64,000 nucleotides of DNA from Leishmania infantum JPCM5 (taxonomy: Eukaryota; Euglenozoa; Kinetoplastea; Trypanosomatida; Trypanosomatidae): contig NC_009420.2 in NCBI RefSeq assembly GCF_000002875.2, forward strand, positions 1,464,951-1,528,950, read 5' to 3'. A program made the position numbers and the translations under genes. Of this stretch, positions 1 through 9,265 are shown one piece after another (the stretch's first letter is position 1; every line of letters starts with the position of its first letter). A model generated the notes under the pieces. It was given only the letters and a program-made list of their open reading frames with translations, was not told the DNA's origin and did no database searches.

Positions 1-2100
1 CCTCTCCCTCTCACCCACCCTCAGCCTACCCCCCCCTTGCATCCTTTGCCACTTGGGTTCTGAGTCCTTGCCGCTGAAAGCAGCGGCGGCGAGGACGGAG
101 GGAGGAGTGGGTGGGGTGGGGCTGCCGGTGGCACGGTGGTTGCTTCGGCGCTTCTGCGCAGTTTTCTTTCCGTTTGGTGACCCCGTTTTTCTTTTCTATC
201 GTGTATGCCCTGTGTGTGCGTGTGTGCGTGCGTGCGTACGGTGTTTAGGTTGCTGCTTCGTGTGCGTTTGTACATCTCTGCGTCTGTGTGTGCACTGGTG
301 ATGAGTTCAAATAATGAGAGAGGGAGGTGAACACACGCACACACACACACACACGCACTGGCCCCCTCTGGAAGCAAGTAAGTGCCGACGCAGACATACA
401 TGCATCTATATACGAACTGGCGCATAAAACGGAGGATAAGGGCACAGGTACGACCTCCTCTTTTTTCTTTTTTCAATATTCTCTTTTCATGTGGGGTATG
501 ACCGGGGGTCCGGTGGGCGGCTGAAAACTCGAGCTCCATGCTCGCCTCTCAGGTGCTTCTCCTTGCTTGATGTGTCTATGCATCTTCTCCCCCTCTGTTT
601 CTCTATCGGTGTTGTTCCTGGGCATTCACACCTGCTGGGCTAATCCTCCCTTTTTCTCACGGCTGTATGCCTGAGTCCACAGCTTCCTTCTTGAAGGAGT
701 GCCACCACACCACAACCGCAGCAGCAATGGATGTGCATGAGAAGTGACAGCGCAACTAGAACTGGCTGCTTCGCTTGGTGCTGCTGCTTCTCGGAACGCA
801 AAACCAGAACACTTCGGATCTGCGTGGAGAACTGTAGAAGAAAGGGTGTAAAAGAGCGTGAAAAAGACGAACGCACAGCGCACACACGGGGTGGGAAGAA
901 CTCCGCAGGTGGAGCACATTATCTTCTTGTGTTTTCTTTCCGCGTCGCGTTCGTTACCTTTGCGTCCGACCGCGCTGCTCTTTCTGCTTCATCCGCCCAC
1001 GACTTGTCTCCTCCCCAACCTTCGCACATCCTTGACCGTCCCTTCTTCAACGCCGCCACCGCTCTCTCTCTGTGCGTCATCTCTATCTTAATTTGACAGG
1101 CACACGTGCATAAACACCGCCGTCCGTCACGAAGATGACAGCGTGCAGCACCGAGAAAGCGAAGCAGAGCAACGTAATGAAAACAAAGGAAAGGAGTGCA
1201 ATGCACGAAGACTGCGTGGGTGGCGGAGTCGGATGTAGCGCCAGCGGCGTCTGTTTCGCTGTCACGCGCACGAAAGTCGTGCTGGTAGTGCTGCTGCTTC
1301 ACCCCATCAGCAGAAAGTTGTCGTTGCGGACGCAGCAGACACATTGGCATCATGGGCAAGAGGAGTGGAGGCGATGGAGAGGATGCTGGGAACCTTGTGG
1401 GTGTACGTGCATCAGGCCGCCTTTTTTCTCTTGGCACCCTTCTCTTGCGTCCATGCCTTTTCTCATTCCTTTCTCCTCCGCTATCGCTGCCACATCCACC
1501 CCATCACCCCGTCCGTCTCCTTCCTCCCTGCGTCCTTATCTCCTTGCTTCTATATTGCGTGATATCTGCCACACATACACACTACTACCCCGTTGCCGTA
1601 TTACTGACATGCGCATTCAAAAGCAGTCGTGCTTCGCGCTTGCTGTCCACGCGCCTTTGTCACTTAGGCAAACATCCACCGCCCCCCCTTTTTTGTCGAT
1701 CTCATCTCTATTTTTTTCGGCCCTACTGCACATCTTGTGCGTCTTTGCCTCTTGCTGTACGTCGCTCTTTCCGCTGCTGCCCTTGTTGCGTTCACCTGTG
1801 CTTCTCCATCTCGCATGGCTCCGCGCGTGTGCGCAGTTGCGTTGAAAGCACGTTTCCTTTCAGTCTGCTCTGTTGCTGCGTCTGTGAAGCGGCCTCGCGC
1901 TTGGGTTCTTTCCTTTTCTGCGTCTTGCGTGCCTCGTCTCAGCACCACGCACTAACAGGGTGCGTGCTGGGAGTTGGGTACTGCACTTGTGCGTACACAG
2001 GCACATCCATGCAAATATATACAGCCGCATAGACGGAATCCCTCCTCCTCCACAGGCACACAAGCGGCCCCAGCAAAAAAAACAAAAGCGGATTGCAATC
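1..2100. other. Intergenic region, left edge
   Basis: No coding region is supported here. It holds a CA microsatellite at about 331-358 and a long pyrimidine-rich zone at about 1390-1830. A spliced-leader acceptor candidate, AG at 2054-2055 after a run of CTCCTC, lies just ahead of the VPS32 gene. The rest is probably 3'UTR of a gene left of the window. Confidence 0.6.
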
Positions 2101-2778
2101 ATGTTCAATCGCCTCTTTGGAAAAGAGAAGCAGGTGCAGCCGAGCCGCAGCAGTGGCGGCGGCAACACGAACACCGCGAAGACGATGGAAGACATGGACG
2201 CGGCCATTGAGCTGCTGGAGAAGCGCGAGGCGGCACTGGAAAAGCGCATGGAAAGCGAGCTGGCCAAGGCGAAGCAGCTGTACGCGAAGAAGAACACACA
2301 GGGCGCCCTTCAATGCATGAAGCGGAAGAAGATGTACGAAGAGCAGCTCTTGAACATCGGCGCGCAAAAGCAGAACCTAGAGACGCTCAAGTTCACTGTA
2401 CAGAACCAAAGTATGAACCACGAGGTGCTGCGAGCGCAGATTCGCGCCAAGGATGAGCTGAAGCGTTCCAACAAGCAAATGAAGGCGGAAAAGATCGAGG
2501 ACAATATGGATGACTTGATGGAGGAGATGGACAAGGCGAACCAGGTGAGCGAGGCGCTCCGCCAGCCGTTAGACAATAACTTTGTCGATGAGGACGAGCT
2601 AATGAACGAGCTGGAGATGGAGCTCGACGGCATGAACCTCGAGGAGACTCAAGTGGCCGACGCGAAGCTGCCTGAGATGCCCGCCGTGCCTAGCCAGAAG
2701 CTCCCGGCGCAGCCTGTCAAAACCAAGACGCAGGAAGACGAGGACGCCCTTGCAGCTCTCGAGGCGGAGCTTGCGTAA
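2101..2778 (+). CDS. VPS32: ESCRT-III subunit VPS32/Snf7 (CHMP4 family)
   Basis: The 225-residue product is a Snf7-type ESCRT-III subunit, the filament-forming protein that drives membrane scission at endosomes and in other ESCRT-dependent events. The N-terminus (MFNRLFGKEKQ) has the short amphipathic opening of Snf7/CHMP4. Residues about 20-130 form the basic helical hairpin, with a KKKMYEEQL stretch after QCMKR. The second half turns acidic and ends in a helix, DALAALEAELA, in the place of the MIM-type C-terminal motif. The length fits the family (about 220-240). The ATG at 2101 is the first ATG in the frame; the upstream extension starts only at GTG. A likely trans-splice AG at 2054-2055 leaves about 45 nt of leader. 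VPS20 and VPS2/24 are alternatives, but the N-terminus and acidic tail favour VPS32. Confidence 0.88.
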   Translation: MFNRLFGKEKQVQPSRSSGGGNTNTAKTMEDMDAAIELLEKREAALEKRMESELAKAKQLYAKKNTQGALQCMKRKKMYEEQLLNIGAQKQNLETLKFTVQNQSMNHEVLRAQIRAKDELKRSNKQMKAEKIEDNMDDLMEEMDKANQVSEALRQPLDNNFVDEDELMNELEMELDGMNLEETQVADAKLPEMPAVPSQKLPAQPVKTKTQEDEDALAALEAELA

Positions 2779-5700
2779 AAAGGCTCACCAGAAAGGGGGT
2801 AGATCGGGGGAGAGGGAAGGAAGCGCGAAGCGGCCACACAGAGGAGGCTTTTGATAGTGGTGCGCTGGAGACGCAGCGGTGTGGGCACGCAGTGCTGCTC
2901 ATACGGGCACGGTAAACACAGTAGAGTGAGCTGCTGTGTAGTTTTGCCGTGATGCGCACCACTTCCTGTCGCTTTCCTCGAACGACACCAGATTTGCACA
3001 CGCTTTCGCCGCATCCGGACGGAGCGGGAGGAGGGTGCGAGGGAGTCTCGGTTGCAGCAACTCCTCAATTTCTGTGTGACACGGCGTCTGACGGCGTGTG
3101 CGCTGTTTTTTTCTCCTCGGTGTCTCACGCGGTCACTAGGGCAGGCCTTCTTTTGCTTCTTTCCCGTCGACTACTCCCCACTGCACCTCAGCGGCGCCGT
3201 TGCCCCTACCTCGATCACCTTCACTGCGCCGACACACTCCTGGTTCCTCTCTCACCAAGCACGACCGGCGTAGTGCATCTGCCTTTTTGTCCTTTTTTAA
3301 CGCTCTATTATCCACCTCCTCTTCTTCCTTCCGCTCAGCTTTGAATGATGCATTGGATTCGCGCGCGTTCAGCGCAGAACATATCTATGTGCGTGTGCGT
3401 GTGCGTGTGCGTGTGTGTGTGTGTCGGAATGGCTGTTTTTGCTCCACTTTTGCTGTCATTGACGTTGTTGTTGTTTTTTTTTTCCTCTCGTCTTTGTGCT
3501 CTGTTGGTCTATCTCTGTCTCTCTGTCTCTCTGCCTCCGCCTCCCTTTCCTTTCTTCGTGGCTCTTCGTTGTGTGTGTAGGCGCGTGTGCGCGCCTTTCG
3601 CTTTTTCTTTTAGTCGCACCCGCTCTGTCTGCGCTATGCCATCCTGTTCTCTGTTGCTTCTTCCTTTTTCTTGCGCGCTCTTTGTCTGTCTTTTCACCGC
3701 TTTTTCCGTGCGTTGCCTTCCTCGTTTGCCGTCGCTTTTGCGTCGTGGCATCGTGTCGGTTGTCTTGCGTTGTGTCTGTGCTTGCTGTGGGTGAAAGGAA
3801 AGCCCCCTGCTCGCTTGTGTTCGTCATGCCTCATCGGTTATCTTTTTTGAACTGTGTGCTCGTCGGCTTTCTCTCTCTGCGATTTTTTGCTCACTGCCCT
3901 TACGGCTCCTCCTGCTCCCTCGCGATCTCCCCTCCCCCACACTCGCACGCATTCACGGTTGTTAGCAGGCTGCTGGTGGACTGCTGCTTCATCTTTTGCT
4001 TGCACCTTACGAAGCGCATGATGTTCGTAGTGTGGGCACAGATGGCTTACAGGCAAAAAAAAACGAAAAGAGGACTGAAGAAGCGCAAAGGGAGCATCTT
4101 CTGCTCTTGTCGAGGCCTCCCGCATCCCTCTTTTTCGCTCATGCATGCCTTATCGCTTTCAGCATCATCATGCACCCACTCTCTTGTTTTTTTTTTCCTT
4201 CAAGGGTGGAGGATGAGAGATGACCTCTCACGAGGCAGCCCTCCCTCCTACACCTCTCCTTCCTTCCCGCACACTCACCCGGGCGCAGCGTTTCACTGAT
4301 GTGTACGTGTGTGCGTGTGTCTTCATTCTGTTGTATCTGAATGTATGCGCTAACTTGACCAGGGGCGAGACGGTCTCTTGTCTTTTTCGCTTGCTTTATT
4401 TTTCTGGAGAATTCACGCAACGAAAACAGAGAGTGGGAGAGCACAAGGTCGGATGGCTGGCGGGGTGAGGCTAAGCAGCATCGCAATGAAAGAAAAAAAC
4501 AAGAGACACGAGAAAAGCTGGGGGAACGCGTTCGTTAGACTTTTCGAAATCGACGCGCACCATTCGTGACGTCTTCATGTACTCGTGACCTGGTGACGCA
4601 CCTTCCTCAAGGTGCTTCTTATCTTTTTTTTTTGCCTGATGGTGACTGATGATGGTGAACGCGAGGGGCGGGGGGGCAGTGAGACGCAGGAGACGGAAAA
4701 GAGAAAAGGGCAATGCACACAGACGCACAAATAATGTGTATAGGGGGCCATCGTGCGCATATTTGGCTATTTGTTCGCTTCTGCGCCTGTGCGCGTCTGA
4801 GTAAGTGTGCGTAAGGCGTCATTCAAGCTGAGGCAGGGACAGGAAAGGAGCTTACAGGTGGAGGGGAGAGCGGCGTTGGCGCAGTGGATGAACGAAGGTT
4901 CAAGAGAGACATCGAGAGGTGCAGTGCGGGTGTGCGGGCAGGTGAGAGAAAGTTGACGGCACAATGCTCTGCTTCCCTTATCCTCTCTTTTTCTTACCGA
5001 TCGTCCTCCGCCCCCTTCCTCCTTTCCCTCATTATCCTCGCCGCTGATGGCGTGCGGGATCGTTTGAATGCAGGCCGGATGTGTCTCATCATCCACGATG
5101 CCCAGAAACGGTGCGAGTACGAGGCGTAGTAGCCCGTCTAAACCTCCATTAGGCAGAGCCACCATGCAGCCACTGGCGCAGCGTGTGCGTATGCTACGTC
5201 ACGAGCGATGCTGTTTCGGTATTCGTGTCGATGTCTGCGCGCCCGTGCGTCATTCCTCATTTTCTCCTCTTCTCACCCGCTTTTTCGCTTCCGCCACCAT
5301 TTCTGCGCTCTCCTCCTTCTCGAATGCACGCCCTTTCATTGGTGCTGTCGCCTCGATCCCCTCGCCATGCGGCGGCACACCATACACAAACACGCGCGTG
5401 TATGTGCTTCACATCTTCACCTTCGCTTACACACAAAACGGGAACAATTTCCCCTCTTTTTATCGTGGTTTTCTTTTTCCCTCTCTTCTCTTCTCTGGTG
5501 GCACACGCGTCATTCTTTGCACACTCTCTTTCTCGTAGACGTTCTTCTGCTTGGCTTTCTGCTTCCTTCCTTCCCTCACGCAACCTGACCATACACCCTT
5601 CCCCTCTCTGCACCCCACCGCTCCTGCTGCTGCCGCTCACTACGCCGCAAACACGCCCAGGCACGCAGGCAGACGCTTTTCTTTAGCTCTCGTTCTCTCT

Positions 5701-6035
5701 TGTTTCGCCAAGGCTGTCCAGCGTATTCCTTCCTCGCTGTCTTCCTCTCCTCCTTTTTGTTCTTCTTCTGCTCTCGCTGCAACTGCTTCGCGTTATTATT
5801 TTGCTAAGAACAGAATCGTGTTCGCTTCGCTCTCTTGCTCCGCTTCACTTCTTACCTTTTTATTCCCAACCATTTTGTACCTCCGTCGTCGACTGCTTTC
5901 ACGCCTTGTACCTCGCTCCCTCAGATATACGTATATACATCTTTACATATCTATCTATATATATATAACGAAAAAAGGCAGGCACGCCTCCACCACCTCA
6001 CCATCCTCCGCACACTCAAAAGACAGAACAGACAG
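2779..6035. other. Long intergenic region, pyrimidine-rich
   Basis: At about 3.26 kb this is one of the longest gaps in the window. Open frames inside it translate to Leu/Ser/Phe/Cys-rich runs, which is how T/C-rich DNA reads, and show no protein-like composition. Pyrimidine-rich blocks sit at about 3100-3345, 3430-3760 and 5230-5920. A GTGTGC-type microsatellite lies at about 3386-3423. I see no gene. Confidence 0.6.
5911..5924 (+). promoter_or_regulatory. Probable spliced-leader acceptor of the HAP2-like gene
   Basis: A pyrimidine tract ending CCTCGCTCCCTCAG gives an AG at 5923-5924. It is followed by an A/T-rich leader of about 110 nt without any ATG until 6036. This makes the open frame upstream of 5924 untranslated. 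Inferred from sequence only. Confidence 0.5.
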
Positions 6036-8048
6036 ATGAATCCCGCTATGCCGCGTGCGTTGGGTGATAATTCCACCGCTACTGCGCCGTCGCCGAACCG
6101 TGGTCTCGATACGGCTACACCAGCCGCGCCAGCGCTGCAAGGCGCCTCTCGTCGTTCGTCGCTGGCTAATCACCGACCACGCCGCAGGTACCGCACTTGC
6201 TTTGTGGCAATGCCACCACCCACTCGCGTGGCCTTCATTGCGCTTCTTTTGGCGCTGGTATACTCCAGCCAGGGGCTCTGTGCGGGACCTGCCGTTGGTG
6301 GCCTGACTGATGGGATGGGCGGCACCGCCGCGGCAACGGCCTACGTGCGCTCCTGCGACGGAGCCTCGCTACCCACGCCGCCTGGTTGCGGGCTCAAGCT
6401 GGTGGTGGATCTCACCCTCGACGACAGCATTCTCACCGGCTCCGTCTTGGAGACAGAGGTGACGGTGACGCACGCGTTGCATCAGTCACTCTTTCCCCGT
6501 GACGCGGCGTCCAATGCTGCTGGCACACCTGCCACCTCTTTGCAGGTGTCTCTGCCTCCCATCACGGTGGCAATACAGCGTGGCGCCGTGCAGATGCGCT
6601 ACGGCCTCACCTACCTACGCACGTTTCCGGCGGCGTTGCGAGACTCTGTGCGGGTGCTGAGGACGGCCATGTCTTGCGACGACGGCGTCACGCGCTGCCC
6701 CTCCTACATGAGCATGACAGGGACGCTTGTGTCGGCGCCGCTCGGACTGTGCTGCCTCTGCACCAGCGTGGAGTGCGCCCTCACAAGCGACCTGTGCAAC
6801 GCTTCAATGCGCGCGCACTTTTGCTTCCGCACCGGCGCAGCCGGAATTACGTGCGTACAGGGCGAGGGCATCACCTACCACGGATGGTCCGTGGGATCGT
6901 CGTCGCCCTACTACACGATGCACCTATCCGCGAGCGGGCGAGGGATCGCACCGACGACACTGCAGCTCACAACGGATGCCCCTGAGGCGCAGAACGGTGC
7001 GTCTGCTCTGCAGCTTCTTCGGGCCTCTGATGTTTTGCCCGAAGAGTCAAACCCCAAGGTTGATATTTCCGGGCGCGTTCTCTTTGTCCCCTCTGCAGAA
7101 CACAGCAGGGCCAGCCGCGGCACCACCAGCACTGGGCCTGTGCGCGACGACGATCCGGCAGAGTGGCTTTTGCTCCCGGCGCCGCTTGTCAGCGTCTCAG
7201 GCAATGATTGCGACAAGGTCGGCATCTCACCAGACTATTTCTACTCGCTCTCCAGCACTACGCAGTGCAACGCGCAGAAGGGAACGTGCGTGCGACACCA
7301 GCTGGCGGACTACCGCGCGGCGGACCTGGAACAGATCGCCCAGGGCGTAGGCGGACGCTATATCGGCGCCTCTCTGGGCACCTTCACGCGGCAGAAAATG
7401 GGGGAACAGGAGTTCCTGTTCGATACGGTGGAGCGCACGGGCGGGGCGATGCTGCGGTGGACGGTGAATGCGGACGGCCTCGCGTTCCAGCCGCTTCCGG
7501 TGCACGGCGTACTGGATGCTATCAAGTTTGACAGCAGCACAGGCATCCTCTACGTCACGGTTCGCAACAACAACACATATGGTGGCCTCTACTACGTTGC
7601 CGTTGGCCAGTGCCAGGGAGCACGCGCATCGCACTGCGACAGCGACGGCGTGACACACGAGTGTGGCCGCACGGCTTTGGTGGCCGGCGCTAACACCTCC
7701 TCGCTGTTGCAGTTCAGCATGGTGAGCGACCCGCCCGAGGAGGTGGGACGCACCGCTTCATGCACCGTCGTCTTTCGCGACGCGGCCGCTGCGCTGCTGG
7801 CCTCTAAAAACGTTTCGTGGACGGTCGAGCACACGACCACTACGCCGGCGCCGAATGCCCCCAAAGCGGAGCAGTGCAGACGCTGCGCCTTCCGCGACCT
7901 GCGGTGTCTTTTCAGCACCGTCTGCGAGTGGCAGATGCTCCTGTGGACAGCGGTGGCCGTGGCGGTGGCGTGGGCGCCGTATGCCATCTTGGCCTACTGG
8001 CGCATGGCGTGGCACGTTGGCGCCAAGTTCTTGGCGGGTCTGAACTGA
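6036..8048 (+). CDS. HAP2: HAP2/GCS1-like gamete fusogen (divergent), type I membrane protein
   Basis: 670 residues if started at the first ATG after the acceptor. A hydrophobic segment (VAFIALLLALVYSSQGLCAG) near residues 63-82 would be a cleavable signal peptide, and an ectodomain and one C-terminal membrane span at about 634-655 follow. The ectodomain carries the HAP2-GCS1 order of signatures: a strand-rich region ending PITVAIQRGAVQMRYGLTYL, then a Cys cluster (C239, C240, C242), then AHFC, then the aromatic stretch YHGWSVGSSSPYYTMHLS. HAP2 is a class II-fold protein that merges gamete membranes; in Leishmania it is linked to hybridisation. A second in-frame ATG at 6210 would put the signal peptide at residues 1-25 and is a strong alternative start. 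The tail is short (about 15 residues). Family call from pattern recognition, not from a search. Confidence 0.72.
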   Translation: MNPAMPRALGDNSTATAPSPNRGLDTATPAAPALQGASRRSSLANHRPRRRYRTCFVAMPPPTRVAFIALLLALVYSSQGLCAGPAVGGLTDGMGGTAAATAYVRSCDGASLPTPPGCGLKLVVDLTLDDSILTGSVLETEVTVTHALHQSLFPRDAASNAAGTPATSLQVSLPPITVAIQRGAVQMRYGLTYLRTFPAALRDSVRVLRTAMSCDDGVTRCPSYMSMTGTLVSAPLGLCCLCTSVECALTSDLCNASMRAHFCFRTGAAGITCVQGEGITYHGWSVGSSSPYYTMHLSASGRGIAPTTLQLTTDAPEAQNGASALQLLRASDVLPEESNPKVDISGRVLFVPSAEHSRASRGTTSTGPVRDDDPAEWLLLPAPLVSVSGNDCDKVGISPDYFYSLSSTTQCNAQKGTCVRHQLADYRAADLEQIAQGVGGRYIGASLGTFTRQKMGEQEFLFDTVERTGGAMLRWTVNADGLAFQPLPVHGVLDAIKFDSSTGILYVTVRNNNTYGGLYYVAVGQCQGARASHCDSDGVTHECGRTALVAGANTSSLLQFSMVSDPPEEVGRTASCTVVFRDAAAALLASKNVSWTVEHTTTTPAPNAPKAEQCRRCAFRDLRCLFSTVCEWQMLLWTAVAVAVAWAPYAILAYWRMAWHVGAKFLAGLN

Positions 8049-9265
8049 CTTCCTGATACGTCGTTTTCTCTCTACCCTCTCTCACCCACTTTCACCACCC
8101 AGAAACAAGCGCAGCGAAGGCCGCACTCGCACACGCACGCCCCTTCCCCCCGCATACGACGAGCCGCAAAGAGTCGCTGCCGCATTGCCTTCAACTTTTT
8201 TTTTATGTTTGCTCTTCTCCTTTCCTCTTCTGTTTCGTCTATTCGTTCGTTCCTGCAATAACGCGTTTCCCTTTTCTGAAACGTTTCGAGTTTCCCGTTT
8301 CTCGCTTTCTTTTTCCTTGTGCACCTTTCCGTGCTAGCAGTGAGGAGAGGGGCGGGGGCCGCGGTGAGGTATGCACAGACGCACATGCACGCATATATAT
8401 GTGGCTACGTATGTGTGTGTATGCGCGCGTGCATGTGGAGCGATGAAAAGAAGAATAAAAAAAAACTGAAATAGACTGCGATCTTTTTCTTCTGCCTCAC
8501 ACAGATCCTCTCACTGTCCTTCCCTTCCTCTTCTTTCCGCACACACGGCAACGATCTCATATGGCAATCCTCCGCGTATTCTTATCGACCTACGCATGCG
8601 TAGAAGAGCGAGGCTCATGTTCAACGTGTGCGGATGCTGTAAAGGGTCACTGGTGTAGCCTTCATGAGGGCTCTTGTGGTCCCACTCTCATTTGCTCTTG
8701 CGAAGATGCTGAAGTGAAGGACCGACAGTTGTTGCGGTACGACCTGTGCCGTGTAGCTCTTTCCTCTGGGCATCATTAGCTGATGGCTTGATTCTCATCA
8801 TCCCCCCTGCACCTATTCTTTCTCTAACTGTTGCCGTGCATGTGTACGACGGGCACGTGCGTGTGTGTTCACGCCACATGCCACTCCCCCTCATTCTTGG
8901 CCCTCACACTTTTTGAAAACGTGCAGCCGCACAAGCAGCGGCAGAACTCCCGGATCCATCCCTCTTTGTCGGAGTCCGCTGCTGATCATAGACTAATCAT
9001 CCGTGCACTGGCAACTGCAAACCGTTCTCTTTTTTTCTGCGAGTGTAGATACACGTGCAGTGATCGACCCTACACGGACAGCTTACATCCACCGCTCGGC
9101 CCCCGAAGACGCCTTCAGCAACGATAGATCGATAACTGGCACGTGCGCCCCTACTCATTCTTCACCTTTTCACTCTCTCATCAGCCTCGTGTGCTGAGGT
9201 GCAGCACTCGTCAAGTGTGCGTCGGCCCCCCCCCCTCCCCCCGTCTTTGACGGCCGGCGGCGTCG
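8049..9265. other. Intergenic region with one short open frame
   Basis: T-rich 3'UTR-like sequence to about 8500, then a pyrimidine tract and AG near 8507, and an ATG-started 72-codon frame at 8561-8779 discussed in the findings. A C-rich run lies at about 9226-9243, shortly before the next gene. No other coding signal. Confidence 0.5.

Noticed and set aside
1135..1845. A 236-codon ATG-started frame
   Set aside because: The product becomes Phe/Leu/Pro-rich translation of a pyrimidine tract after about 70 codons and shows no domain.
3345..4299. Long overlapping open frames rich in Leu, Ser, Phe and Cys
   Set aside because: These are translations of T/C-rich intergenic DNA; the same composition appears in every pyrimidine tract of the window.
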